This document shows positions 1 to 8,649 of a DNA stretch of 64,000 nucleotides, one piece after another. Position numbers and translations under genes: made by a program. The DNA is from Candidatus Fusicatenibacter intestinigallinarum (lineage in GTDB: Bacteria; Bacillota; Clostridia; Lachnospirales; Lachnospiraceae), in contig DWWU01000030.1 in assembly GCA_019119555.1 (NCBI GenBank), forward strand, positions 32,916 through 96,915, written 5' to 3'. The notes beneath the pieces are model-generated. The model did no database searches. It was given only the letters and a program-made list of their open reading frames with translations, and was not told the DNA's origin. How positions within the stretch are numbered: position 1 is the first letter of the stretch; each line of letters opens with the position of its first letter.

Positions 1-741
1 CGGATCGCCTGTATCGTATTTACGGAAGGCTGCAATTTTCGCTGCCCCTACTGCCATAATGCCGGCCTGGTTCTTCCGGAACAGATGACAGAACCGGAAA
101 GCGAAGCCTCCGTCCTCTCATATCTGGAAAAGCGGAGACAGATTCTTGAGGGAGTGGTCATCACCGGAGGGGAACCTCTGCTGCAGCCGGATCTGGAACT
201 TTTTTTGCAGAAGATTCACAGACTCGGGTATCCGGTAAAACTGGATACCAACGGAAGTTTTCCGGAACGGTTGGATGCGCTGCTGAAAAACGGACTGATC
301 CATTACGCTGCCCTGGATGTCAAACATGCACCGGCACAATACGGGAAGGCGTCCGGCATCAGAAGCGGGAAAACCGTTTCTCTCGTGGAACAGAGTATCC
401 ATTCCCTTCTGTGCTCAGGAATTTCCTTTGAATTCAGGACCACGGTCGTAAAAGGTATTCATACTGCCGAAGCGCTTACGGAGCTGGGATTCTGGCTTGC
501 CCGGATGACAACAGAAGCTTCCGGCCCGGAAAAACAAATGCCGCCCTGGTTCCTGCAGACCTATGTGGATTCCGGTCATGTCATTGCGCCGGAAGGTCTT
601 TCTCCATTCTCAGAGCGGGAGATGGAAGATCTTCTTATGGCAGCAGAAACCGCTTACGGAGCCACTGCTCTGCGCGGCGGCTCTCCCAACCGTTCAGAAA
701 ACCGCACAGCAGTCTGTGCGGCGGCAGAGAACAGAAAGTGA
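1..741 (+). CDS. nrdG: Anaerobic RNR activating protein, 5'-truncated
   Basis: Radical SAM enzyme that installs the glycyl radical on the class III ribonucleotide reductase encoded next door. The frame is open from base 1, so the true start lies outside the window; 246 residues are visible. The first ORF methionine at 85 is not the start, because upstream codons encode the iron-sulfur motif C-N-F-R-C-P-Y-C (CX3CX2C, bases 31-54), followed by a GGEPLLQ motif typical of the SAM domain. The gene ends 12 bases before nrdD, indicating co-transcription. The length and the GGEP motif fit the pyruvate-formate-lyase-activase-like NrdG2 branch rather than the short E. coli NrdG. Confidence 0.93.
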   Translation, partial: RIACIVFTEGCNFRCPYCHNAGLVLPEQMTEPESEASVLSYLEKRRQILEGVVITGGEPLLQPDLELFLQKIHRLGYPVKLDTNGSFPERLDALLKNGLIHYAALDVKHAPAQYGKASGIRSGKTVSLVEQSIHSLLCSGISFEFRTTVVKGIHTAEALTELGFWLARMTTEASGPEKQMPPWFLQTYVDSGHVIAPEGLSPFSEREMEDLLMAAETAYGATALRGGSPNRSENRTAVCAAAENRK

Positions 742-753
742 AGAACAGATATT

Positions 754-3159
754 ATGAGTAATTATCAGGTTGTGAAACGAGACGGAAAAAAAGTGGATTT
801 CAATCTTCAGAAAATCATTTCCGCAATGACAAAGGCTTTTAATGCCATGGACAAGCACACACATTCTTCCGTGGTGGAACTTCTGGCTATTCAGGTCACC
901 GCAGATTTCGACTGCAAAATAAAAGACAACTGTATTTCCGTGGAAGATATCCAGGACAGTGTGGAACATGTCCTGTCCCGGGCCGGATATGGGGATGTGG
1001 CAAAAGCATATATTCTCTACCGGAAGCAGCGGGAAAAACTTCGTCAGACACAGTCTACATTGCTGGATTACAAAAAAACCGTGGACAACTATCTTCGTGT
1101 CAACGACTGGAGAGTAAAGGAAAACTCCACCGTCACCTACTCTGTGGGCGGGCTGATTCTATCCAACTCCGGCGCTATCACGGCCAATTACTGGCTCTCG
1201 GAAGTCTATGACGACGAAATAGCGAACGCTCACAGAAACGCAGATCTGCACATCCACGATCTTTCCATGCTGACCGGATACTGTGCCGGATGGTCGCTGA
1301 AGCAGCTGATTCTGGAAGGTCTGGGCGGTGTTCCGGGAAAAATCTCCTCGGCGCCGGCCAAACACCTGGCTACCCTGTGCAATCAGATGGTCAATTTTCT
1401 CGGCATCATGCAGAACGAATGGGCCGGAGCCCAGGCATTTTCTTCCTTTGACACGTATCTGGCTCCCTTTGTAAAGGCGGACAATCTCACCTATGAACAG
1501 ACGAAAAAATGCATTGAATCTTTCGTTTATGGCGTAAATACACCTTCCCGCTGGGGAACACAGGCGCCGTTTTCCAATATCACCCTGGACTGGACCGTTC
1601 CGTCGGATCTCGCCGAACTCCCGGCCATCGTCGGCGGAAAGGAGATGCCATTCAAATACAAAGACTGCAAACGGGAAATGGATATGGTCAATAAAGCCTT
1701 TATTGAGATCATGGTGGAGGGGGACGCGGAAGGCCGCGGCTTCCAGTATCCGATTCCCACCTATTCGATCACGAAAGATTTTGACTGGTCAGATACAGAA
1801 AACAACCGGCTGCTGTTTGAGATGACCGCCAAATACGGCACGCCGTATTTTTCCAATTATATCAACAGCGATATGGAGCCCAGCGACGTCCGGAGCATGT
1901 GCTGCAGACTCCGTCTGGACCTGCGGGAGCTCCGCAGAAAGACAGGCGGATTTTTCGGCAGCGGGGAAAGCACCGGTTCCGTCGGTGTGGTCACGATCAA
2001 CCTTCCGAGAATCGCTTACCTGGCGGACGATGAAGCTGACTTCTTCCGCCGTCTGGACAAGCTGATGGACATTGCCGCACGTTCTCTGAAAATCAAACGT
2101 ACTGTCATCAGCCGCCTGCTGGAAGGAGGCCTTTATCCTTATACCCGCCACTATCTCGGATCCTTTGATCACCATTTCTCGACCATCGGACTCGTGGGAA
2201 TGAACGAGGCCGGCCTGAATGCCAGATGGCTGGGAAAGGATCTGACGGCTCCCGAGACTCAGAAATTCGCCGTCAGAGTACTGAATCATATGAGAGAGCG
2301 TCTCTCCGATTATCAGGAAATGTACGGCGATCTGTACAACCTTGAGGCCACCCCAGCGGAATCCACCGCTTACCGGCTTGCAAAACACGATGTGGAACAG
2401 TTACCCGATATCCGGACTGCCGCGGAACCAGGCGGAACTCCGTATTATACGAACAGCTCTCATCTTCCCGTGGGATATACCGACGACATCTTCTCTGCGT
2501 TGGATATTCAGGACGAACTGCAGACTCTGTACACCTCGGGAACTGTATTCCATGCATTTCTGGGAGAACGTCTCTCTGACTGGAAGACCGCCGCGCAGCT
2601 GGTACGGAAGATTGCCGAAAACTACCGGCTGCCCTACTATACCCTTTCTCCTACCTACTCCATCTGCCGGGAGCACGGATATCTGTCCGGAGAACAGCCG
2701 GAATGCCCGATCTGTCACCAGAAGACGGAAGTGTACAGCCGGATCACCGGATACTACCGTCCGGTACAGAACTGGAACGACGGAAAGGTGCAGGAATACA
2801 GACAGCGGAAAAACTACCGGCTCGCGGGCAATGTCTTCCATCCCGCAGCAGACAGCTCTGTCCGGGAACCCAAAGCCACAGACGCAGAGGACGAAAGAAA
2901 GCATCGGGAGCATGAACTTCCCGGTACTCTGAAACTTTTTTCCACCGCTGCCTGTCCGAACTGCAGGATCGCCAAAGAAAAACTGCAGCACGCCGGAATC
3001 CATCCGGAATACATCATCGCAGAAGAGCAGCCGGAGCTCTGCAGCCGCTACGGAATTCTCACGGCTCCGACTCTGGTGTCCGAAACTTCCAACGGACCCA
3101 CTCTCTACACCGGAGTCCCGGAAATCCTGCATTATATCGATACAGTAGCCGGCAACTGA
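754..3159 (+). CDS. nrdD: Anaerobic ribonucleoside-triphosphate reductase with C-terminal glutaredoxin-like domain
   Basis: Class III reductase, 801 residues, converting NTPs to dNTPs without oxygen. An ATP-cone occupies about residues 1-95 (VVKRDGKKVDF start). The catalytic barrel follows, with a SMCCRLRLD cysteine motif where the thiyl radical is expected. Zinc ligands Cys638, His641, Cys651 and Cys654 precede the glycyl radical loop RITGYYRPV (Gly666). Most NrdD proteins end soon after this loop. Here an acidic linker leads to a further 78-residue domain (from residue 724) with CPNC at 734-737 and a TAPTL cis-proline motif, which is a glutaredoxin/thioredoxin fold. That suggests a built-in redoxin reductant instead of formate; this is inference. 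Immediately follows nrdG. Confidence 0.95.
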   Translation: MSNYQVVKRDGKKVDFNLQKIISAMTKAFNAMDKHTHSSVVELLAIQVTADFDCKIKDNCISVEDIQDSVEHVLSRAGYGDVAKAYILYRKQREKLRQTQSTLLDYKKTVDNYLRVNDWRVKENSTVTYSVGGLILSNSGAITANYWLSEVYDDEIANAHRNADLHIHDLSMLTGYCAGWSLKQLILEGLGGVPGKISSAPAKHLATLCNQMVNFLGIMQNEWAGAQAFSSFDTYLAPFVKADNLTYEQTKKCIESFVYGVNTPSRWGTQAPFSNITLDWTVPSDLAELPAIVGGKEMPFKYKDCKREMDMVNKAFIEIMVEGDAEGRGFQYPIPTYSITKDFDWSDTENNRLLFEMTAKYGTPYFSNYINSDMEPSDVRSMCCRLRLDLRELRRKTGGFFGSGESTGSVGVVTINLPRIAYLADDEADFFRRLDKLMDIAARSLKIKRTVISRLLEGGLYPYTRHYLGSFDHHFSTIGLVGMNEAGLNARWLGKDLTAPETQKFAVRVLNHMRERLSDYQEMYGDLYNLEATPAESTAYRLAKHDVEQLPDIRTAAEPGGTPYYTNSSHLPVGYTDDIFSALDIQDELQTLYTSGTVFHAFLGERLSDWKTAAQLVRKIAENYRLPYYTLSPTYSICREHGYLSGEQPECPICHQKTEVYSRITGYYRPVQNWNDGKVQEYRQRKNYRLAGNVFHPAADSSVREPKATDAEDERKHREHELPGTLKLFSTAACPNCRIAKEKLQHAGIHPEYIIAEEQPELCSRYGILTAPTLVSETSNGPTLYTGVPEILHYIDTVAGN

Positions 3160-3167
3160 CGGTGAAA

Positions 3168-3228
3168 GGTTACCGTTCAGCAAATCTGTGTATTCACTGT
3201 AACCGTCCAGCTGGCTGAACGGTTACGG
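3168..3228. repeat. Dispersed palindromic repeat, long form fragment
   Basis: Between the convergent nrdD and asd 3' ends. Contains a left arm (TTACCGTTCAGC), a degraded TCTGTGTATTCACTG core and a complete right pair of arms ACCGTCCAGCTGGCTGAACGGTTAC. It starts 9 bases after the nrdD stop codon. Confidence 0.75.
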
Positions 3229-3230
3229 CG

Positions 3231-3275
3231 AAAGCCCCTCAGAACAGAGGAAAACCGCTGTTCTGAGGGGCTTTT
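3231..3275. terminator. Bidirectional intrinsic terminator nrdD/asd
   Basis: Near-perfect 17-bp stem AAAGCCCCTCAGAACAG pairing with CTGTTCTGAGGGGCTTT around a 10-base loop, flanked by T-runs downstream on the plus strand and an A-run upstream. It serves the convergent nrdD and asd genes. Confidence 0.88.
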
Positions 3276-3299
3276 GGCCGCTTTTTTTGTTTTTTTGGT

Positions 3300-4385
3300 T
3301 TATTTTGCCTTAATGAAACCTTTCGCCGTCAGAGTCTCCGCACACAGCACCGCGCCTCCCGCCGCACCGCGCACCGTGTTATGAGAAAGGCCAACAAACT
3401 TCCAGTCATAGATGGAATCCTCCCGGAGCCGTCCCACGGAAATTCCCATTCCGTTTTCATAATCCACGTCCAGAGTAACCTGTGGACGATTGTCTTCTTC
3501 CATATAGCGGATAAACTGCTTCGGCGCACTTGGAAGCTCCAGTTCCTGAGGAAGTCCCCGGAAACTGACCAGCTTTTCAACCAGCTGCTCTTTCGTCGGG
3601 TTCTTACGGAACTTCACAAACACTGCAGCCGTATGTCCGTTCAGAACCGGAACACGGATACACTGACAGGTGATCTTCGGTTCCTCTGCTTTCACAATCA
3701 CGCCGTTTTCAATCTTTCCCCAGATACGCAGCGGCTCCTGCTCGCTCTTCTCTTCCTCTCCGGAGATAAACGGAATAATATTCTCCACCATCTCCGGCCA
3801 GTCCTTAAACGTCTTTCCTGCTCCGGAAATCGCCTGGTAGGTCGTCGCCACTACCTCATAGGGCTCAAACTCTTTCCATGCGGTCAGCACCGGCGCATAA
3901 CTCTGAATCGAACAGTTCGGCTTCACTGCGATGAATCCGCGGGAAGTCCCCAGACGCTTTTTCTGGAATTCGATCACATCGAAATGCTCCGGATTGATCT
4001 CCGGAATAACCATCGGAACATCCGGTGTCCAGCGGTGCGCGCTGTTGTTGGATACCACCGGAGTCTCAGTCTTCGCATATGCTTCCTCGATCGCCTTGAT
4101 TTCATCTTTTGACATATCAACAGCAGAAAATACAAAGTCAACCGTAGATGCCACATGTTCCACATCGTTGACATTCATAACAACCAGCTTCTTTACCGCT
4201 TCCGGCATCGGCGTCGTCATTTTCCAGCGGTCTCCGACCGCTTCCTCATACGTCTTTCCCGCGCTTCTCGGGCTGGCTGCCACTGTCACGACTTCAAACC
4301 ACGGATGATTTTCCAGCAGAGCGATAAATCTCTGTCCAACCATCCCCGTTGCACCTAAAATTCCAACTTTTAATTTCTGTTCCAT
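3300..4385 (-). CDS. asd: Aspartate-semialdehyde dehydrogenase (archaeal/fungal-type)
   Basis: NADPH-dependent reduction of aspartyl phosphate to aspartate semialdehyde, the branch point to lysine, threonine and methionine. 361 residues. N-terminal Rossmann motif GILGATGMVGQRF, catalytic cysteine in KPNCSIQSYAPVL, and an NGHTAAVFVKF segment carrying the catalytic histidine. The spacing and the KPNCS form match the archaeal/yeast-type Asd family rather than the E. coli type. The frame stays open 99 bases upstream, but that extension reads through a dispersed repeat; the ATG at 4385 has a good GAGGAGAGAAAG ribosome site. It has its own promoter at 4583-4611. Confidence 0.95.
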   Translation of the reverse strand: MEQKLKVGILGATGMVGQRFIALLENHPWFEVVTVAASPRSAGKTYEEAVGDRWKMTTPMPEAVKKLVVMNVNDVEHVASTVDFVFSAVDMSKDEIKAIEEAYAKTETPVVSNNSAHRWTPDVPMVIPEINPEHFDVIEFQKKRLGTSRGFIAVKPNCSIQSYAPVLTAWKEFEPYEVVATTYQAISGAGKTFKDWPEMVENIIPFISGEEEKSEQEPLRIWGKIENGVIVKAEEPKITCQCIRVPVLNGHTAAVFVKFRKNPTKEQLVEKLVSFRGLPQELELPSAPKQFIRYMEEDNRPQVTLDVDYENGMGISVGRLREDSIYDWKFVGLSHNTVRGAAGGAVLCAETLTAKGFIKAK

Positions 4386-4432
4386 CTTTCTCTCCTCATT
4401 TCTGTTCCGGTTTGTGACCTCTCCTCCGCATT

Positions 4433-4460
4433 GCAACAGTCCAGCCAGCTGAACTGTTGC
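4433..4460. repeat. Dispersed palindromic repeat, 28-bp short form
   Basis: GCAACAGTCCAGC-CA-GCTGAACTGTTGC, arms identical except one base. Lies inside the 5' leader of asd, about 50 bases upstream of its start codon. Confidence 0.8.
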
Positions 4461-4582
4461 TTCGCATTCAGCATAGTCAGTCAAAGACTTCCCTTTCTTT
4501 TCCGCCTGTGCGGCTTTTCTTCGCCCATCATTGCCGGAACATGATTTGTTTTTCTGCGGCGTACATTTGTGCGTCTCATGTA

Positions 4583-4611
4583 ATACTAAACGATTTTATC
4601 TGAAATTGCAA
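4583..4611 (-). promoter_or_regulatory. Predicted promoter of asd
   Basis: Minus strand reads TTGCAA, 17-base spacer, TAGTAT, giving a leader of about 190 bases before the asd start codon. No lysine riboswitch or T-box signature was recognised in that leader. Confidence 0.6.
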
Positions 4612-4651
4612 TACTTTTTTCACTGTGTTTTCAGCGGAACTGTAACAACAG

Positions 4652-6046
4652 TTACACCCAGTCTGCGGAACTGCTTTCAAGGTATTTCCGGTTTTCCTCC
4701 AGCACACGGCTCATCGCCTCTGCACCCGGCGCTCCGATGGTATTGCGTTTTTCCACACAGTTTTTCATACTGATTGCCTCGTAGATGTCCTCCTCAAAAA
4801 CAGGACTGATCGCCTTGTACTCCTCCAGCGTCATATCGTCCAGCGCAATGTTCTTCTCCAGGCAGTACAGGACAAGGCGTCCTACGATGCCATGGGCGTC
4901 CCGGAACGGAACTCCCTTTCCAACCAGATAGTCCGCCGCATCCGTCGCGTTGGTAAATCCGTTTTTCGCACTTTCCTCCATCCGGTCTTTCCGGAAGCGC
5001 ATTGTGGAAACCATCCCGGTAAACAGGGCAAGACAGCCCTTTACCGTATCAATGGCATCAAAGGTCAGTTCCTTGTCCTCCTGCATATCTTTGTTATACG
5101 CCAGCGGCAGACCTTTCATCGTCGTCAGCATGGAAATCAGTGCTCCGTACACACGGCCTGTTTTTCCTCTGACCAGCTCTGCAATGTCCGGATTCTTTTT
5201 CTGCGGCATGATGCTGCTGCCTGTGCTGTAGGCGTCGTCGATTTCCACAAACTGATATTCGTTGGTGTTCCAGATAATGATTTCCTCACAGAACCGGCTC
5301 AGATGCATTATAATCGTCGACATGGCGCTGAGCAGCTCGATCAGATAATCACGGTCAGAAACGGAATCCATGCTGTTTCTGGTAGCTCCGTCGAATTCCA
5401 GCAGCTTTGCCGTGTACTCCCGATCCAGGGGATACGTGGTCCCCGCAAGCGCACCGGAGCCAAGGGGACAGAGATTCATTCTCTGATAAATATCATGGAG
5501 ACGCCCCCGGTCACGGCGGAACATCTCAAAATATGCCCCCATATGGTGTGCCAGCGTGATTGGCTGAGCTTTCTGGAGATGGGTAAATCCAGGCATATAC
5601 GTGTGAAGATTTTCTTCCATGATCTTCTGCAGTGTTCTCAGCAGTTCCAGTACCAGCCCGTCCATCTCGCGGATCTCATCCCGGATGTAAAGCTTCATAT
5701 CCAGCGCCACCTGATCATTCCGGCTTCTTCCGGTATGCAGCTTTTTCCCTGTATCTCCGATCCTCTGAATCAGATTCGCCTCCACGAAACTGTGGATATC
5801 CTCATATTCCTCTGTGATTTCAAGACGATGATTCTCCACATCCTCCAGGATTCCCTGCAGCCCCTCAAGAATCTTGTCTTTCTCATCCTCTGTCAGGATT
5901 CCCTGTTTTGCCAGCATACGCACATGCGCCATGCTCCCCTGGATATCCTGTCTGTAAAACTTTCTGTCAAACCCAATGGACGCATTAAAGTTGTAAACAA
6001 GCTGATCCGTCTCCTTTGTGAAACGGCCGCCCCATAACTGTGCCAT
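4652..6046 (-). CDS. argH: Argininosuccinate lyase
   Basis: Cleaves argininosuccinate to arginine and fumarate, the last step of arginine synthesis. 464 residues, full family length. The fumarase/aspartase superfamily signature GSSIMPQKKNPD is present, as are the substrate-binding TGRSRNDQ and THLQKAQPI segments. The start chosen is the ATG of MAQLWGGRF at 6046, preceded by AGAGGAAG; ten upstream codons are open but lack a ribosome site and precede the conserved N-terminus. It lies 48 bases downstream of queH and probably shares its promoter. No other arginine genes are in the window. Confidence 0.96.
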   Translation of the reverse strand: MAQLWGGRFTKETDQLVYNFNASIGFDRKFYRQDIQGSMAHVRMLAKQGILTEDEKDKILEGLQGILEDVENHRLEITEEYEDIHSFVEANLIQRIGDTGKKLHTGRSRNDQVALDMKLYIRDEIREMDGLVLELLRTLQKIMEENLHTYMPGFTHLQKAQPITLAHHMGAYFEMFRRDRGRLHDIYQRMNLCPLGSGALAGTTYPLDREYTAKLLEFDGATRNSMDSVSDRDYLIELLSAMSTIIMHLSRFCEEIIIWNTNEYQFVEIDDAYSTGSSIMPQKKNPDIAELVRGKTGRVYGALISMLTTMKGLPLAYNKDMQEDKELTFDAIDTVKGCLALFTGMVSTMRFRKDRMEESAKNGFTNATDAADYLVGKGVPFRDAHGIVGRLVLYCLEKNIALDDMTLEEYKAISPVFEEDIYEAISMKNCVEKRNTIGAPGAEAMSRVLEENRKYLESSSADWV

Positions 6047-6094
6047 CTTGCTTCCTCTCTTTCTCTTATCGTACAATCGCCTTCCGTCATATCT

Positions 6095-6736
6095 TCACTG
6101 GTCCGCCGCTTTTGCTTTCTGCCGCTCCCGTTCTCTTTTTGAGAAAACGCAGCCGCAGTAATCCTGACGGTACAGGCCATATTTTCCGGAAAGTTCCACC
6201 GAACGGCGGTACCCGTTCTTCTTTTTGAAATCAGAATTCAGGTAACGGATCCCATACTCCTGCGCCAGCCTTTCCCCGATCTCATTGAGCTTTTCCGCAT
6301 TTTTCATCGGACTGATCGAAAGCGTCGTCGTGAAATAGTCGGCTCTCATCTGTTTTGCTGCCTCAGCGGCTTCCCGCAGGCGCAGTTCATAGCACCCGAA
6401 ACATCTCTCCTGTCCTTCCGGAAATTCTTCCATCCCACGGGCCATCTCATAAAAACGTCCGGTATCGTAAGCGCCCTCCTGAAAATCCACAGGATGGCGT
6501 ACCTCCATCCGACGAATCAGATCCTGCTGTTCCTGTACCCTCTTTTCATATTCCTCAGGAGGATAGATGTTCGGATTATAATAAAAAACAGTGATCTGAA
6601 AATATTCGGACAGATATTCCAGGACATAACTGCTGCACGGAGCACAGCAACTGTGCAGCAGAAGCACAGGAACTTTTCCGTCCAGACCTTCGATCACCCG
6701 TTCCAGTTCCTTCTGATAATTTCTTTTGTTTGCCAT
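6095..6736 (-). CDS. queH: Epoxyqueuosine reductase QueH
   Basis: Non-cobalamin enzyme (formerly DUF208) for the last step of queuosine synthesis in tRNA, reducing epoxyqueuosine. 213 residues. The cysteine sets expected to hold the 4Fe-4S cluster and the extra iron are visible: HSCCAPCSS near the N-terminus, CFGCYELRL in the middle and DYCGCVFSKRER near the C-terminus. The ATG at 6736 has AGAGGTGAGG upstream; a GTG four codons earlier overlaps that site and was rejected. First gene of queH-argH, behind a good promoter at 6770-6799. Confidence 0.93.
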   Translation of the reverse strand: MANKRNYQKELERVIEGLDGKVPVLLLHSCCAPCSSYVLEYLSEYFQITVFYYNPNIYPPEEYEKRVQEQQDLIRRMEVRHPVDFQEGAYDTGRFYEMARGMEEFPEGQERCFGCYELRLREAAEAAKQMRADYFTTTLSISPMKNAEKLNEIGERLAQEYGIRYLNSDFKKKNGYRRSVELSGKYGLYRQDYCGCVFSKRERERQKAKAADQ

Positions 6737-6769
6737 CCCATTCCTCACCTCTGGCAGTTTTGCCTTTCT

Positions 6770-6799
6770 ATTTTAACCCCGGCTGCAGGAAAAAGTCAA
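6770..6799 (-). promoter_or_regulatory. Predicted promoter of queH-argH
   Basis: Minus strand TTGACT, 18-base spacer, TAAAAT, about 30 bases upstream of the queH start codon. Confidence 0.65.
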
Positions 6800-6868
6800 T
6801 TGTTGCTTTGGTATTCGTCTGTAACGGGAATTTTTCTTTTCTCATATATTATTTTATAAGGAACTGCC

Positions 6869-6973
6869 GTTACCGTTCAGCCAGTTCTGTGCATTTTCCG
6901 CACAGACCGGATGAAAGCGTAGTGCCTGCAGGCATCCGACCCGTCGCGAACCGATGTTCAATGGCCGGATGCC
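6869..6973. repeat. Dispersed palindromic repeat, most complete long form
   Basis: Left arm GTTACCGTTCAGCCAG, then hairpin TCTGTGCATTTTCCGCACAGA, a linker ending GTGCCTGCAGGCATCCG and a tail that closes with GGCCGGATGCC. GGCATCCG and CGGATGCC pair, making a second larger hairpin. It ends 27 bases before the ABC ATPase start codon, so it lies in its leader. Confidence 0.75.
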
Positions 6974-7000
6974 ATCCAAAACACTCCAAAGGAGGCATCT

Positions 7001-7771
7001 ATGATTCCATTACTTGAGTTAAAAAATATATCTCTTTCTTACCATACTCTGGAAGGTGAAACCACGGTTTTGTCCGATATCAGCTTTTCCGTCCGCGAGG
7101 GTGAATTTGTTGCTCTCGTAGGCCCCAGCGGATGCGGAAAAAGTACGATTCTGAACCTGATTTCCGGACTTCTGAAGCCGGAACAGGGGGAAATCCTTCT
7201 GAAGGGAGAGCCTCTCGCCCATTCCCTGGTCAACATCGGCTATATGCTTCAGCGGGATCACCTGTTCGAATGGCGCACGGTTTACAGCAATATCCTGCTT
7301 GGCCTGGAAATCCAGCATGCAGTCACCCGTGAGAAAAAAGAGAAGGCCGAAGAAATGATGCGCACTTACGGCCTGGCAGATTTTAAAAATGCGCGGCCTT
7401 CCCAGCTGTCCGGCGGCATGCGCCAGAGAGCCGCCCTGATCCGGACGCTTGTCCTGGAGCCGGCGCTTGTCCTTCTGGACGAACCCTTCTCTGCACTGGA
7501 TTACCAGACACGCCTTCTTGTAAGCGATGATATCGGTAAGATCATCCGGCAGGAAGGCAAAACCGCGCTGCTGGTCACCCATGATATCTCCGAGGCAATC
7601 AGTATGGCGGACCGCGTTCTTGTCCTCACAAAGCGCCCGGCACATATTCAGGCAGAAATTCCGGTTCTTTTCGGGATGGAAAACAGAACACCGATGGCCT
7701 GCCGCAATGCGCCGGAGTTCAAAACCTATTTCAATCAGATCTGGAAGGAGCTGAATCAAAATGAAACCTGA
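7001..7771 (+). CDS. ABC transporter ATP-binding protein, NitT/TauT family
   Basis: ATPase subunit of an importer of the nitrate/sulfonate/taurine class, acting at the cytoplasmic membrane. 256 residues. Walker A GPSGCGKST, Q-loop in YMLQRDHLFEW, signature LSGGMRQRAAL, Walker B LVLLDEPFSALD and the switch histidine in LVTHDISEA are all present. Ribosome site AAAGGAGG precedes the ATG. The 3' end overlaps the permease start by 11 bases, so the two are translationally coupled. Substrate cannot be assigned: no periplasmic-type binding protein is encoded next to them and no riboswitch was recognised upstream. Confidence 0.92.
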   Translation: MIPLLELKNISLSYHTLEGETTVLSDISFSVREGEFVALVGPSGCGKSTILNLISGLLKPEQGEILLKGEPLAHSLVNIGYMLQRDHLFEWRTVYSNILLGLEIQHAVTREKKEKAEEMMRTYGLADFKNARPSQLSGGMRQRAALIRTLVLEPALVLLDEPFSALDYQTRLLVSDDIGKIIRQEGKTALLVTHDISEAISMADRVLVLTKRPAHIQAEIPVLFGMENRTPMACRNAPEFKTYFNQIWKELNQNET

Positions 7772-8564
7772 ACAAACTCTGACTCCCCAGGAACTGTTTC
7801 TGAGACAGCAGACGCAGAAAAAGCGCCAGATTCGCGCGGCGCGGATTCTCCTGCTCGCCGCATTTCTGATTCTGTGGGAGGCCGCCGCTGCCTTTGGCTG
7901 GATCGATTCCTTTATCTTTTCCAGCCCTTCCCGCATCACCGAAACCTTCTGGACCATGTGCCGGGAACAGGAGCTGTTCCGCCACATAGGAATCACTCTT
8001 GCCGAGACGCTGATCAGTTTTTTTCTGGTCATCCTTTTCGGCATCGGCATTGCCGTGCTTCTGTGGCTGTGTCCGAGATTTTCCTCTGTCATGGAGCCGT
8101 ATCTGGTCGTGCTGAACAGTCTTCCGAAGTCGGCAATGGCGCCGCTTCTGATCGTCTGGCTTGGCGCCAATATGCGCACCATCGTCGTGGCGGGAATGTC
8201 TGTCGCCATCTTCGGATCCATCATCAGCCTCTACAGCGAATTCAAGGGTGTGGATCCGGACGCGGTCAAACTGATTTACACATTGGGGGGAACAAAAAGA
8301 GATACCCTGCGGAAGGTGATTCTTCCCTCCTCGGTTCCGTTTCTTCTGAGTACCTTCAAGGTCAATATCGGACTTTGTCTGGTCGGCGTTGTAATCGGAG
8401 AGTTTATCGGCGCGAGAAGCGGCCTCGGATATCTGATCATCTACGGGAGCCAGGTTTTCCAGCTGAACATGGTTATCATGTGTATCTTTGTGCTCTGCAT
8501 CATCGCAACTCTTCTGTATGCTGCCGTCAGTTTTCTAGAGAAACAGTATCTGAAAAAACATTGA
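7761..8564 (+). CDS. ABC transporter permease, NitT/TauT family
   Basis: Membrane subunit paired with the preceding ATPase. 267 residues with about six hydrophobic segments, starting with RILLLAAFLILWEAAAAFGW near residues 28-47. The EAA-type cytoplasmic loop that docks on the ATPase is recognisable as GGTKRDTLRKVILPSSVP (residues about 174-191). Closest in architecture to SsuC/TauC/ThiX permeases. The start overlaps the ATPase gene. The operon ends here at a strong hairpin, so the expected substrate-binding lipoprotein is missing and must be encoded elsewhere or be shared. Confidence 0.9.
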   Translation: MKPEQTLTPQELFLRQQTQKKRQIRAARILLLAAFLILWEAAAAFGWIDSFIFSSPSRITETFWTMCREQELFRHIGITLAETLISFFLVILFGIGIAVLLWLCPRFSSVMEPYLVVLNSLPKSAMAPLLIVWLGANMRTIVVAGMSVAIFGSIISLYSEFKGVDPDAVKLIYTLGGTKRDTLRKVILPSSVPFLLSTFKVNIGLCLVGVVIGEFIGARSGLGYLIIYGSQVFQLNMVIMCIFVLCIIATLLYAAVSFLEKQYLKKH

Positions 8565-8570
8565 TCCGTC

Positions 8571-8622
8571 TGCCGGCGCCGGTCCGCAAAATCTTATGAT
8601 TCATCTGCAACCGGCGCCGGCA
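8571..8622. terminator. Hairpin terminator after ABC operon
   Basis: Perfect 13-bp GC-rich stem TGCCGGCGCCGGT / ACCGGCGCCGGCA around a 26-base loop, followed by CACGTTTTC. It lies in the gap between the plus-strand permease and the minus-strand gene ending at 8650. Confidence 0.7.
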
Positions 8623-8649
8623 CACGTTTTCTGCTATGGAAAAAGTTTT

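Noticed and set aside
4386..4484. N-terminal extension of asd by 33 residues
   Set aside because: The extension reads through a dispersed repeat and lacks a ribosome site; the conserved Rossmann start begins at the ATG at 4385.
6850..7000. Thiamine (TPP) riboswitch ahead of the ABC importer
   Set aside because: The conserved CTGAGA and related THI-box segments are absent; the leader is occupied by the dispersed repeat.
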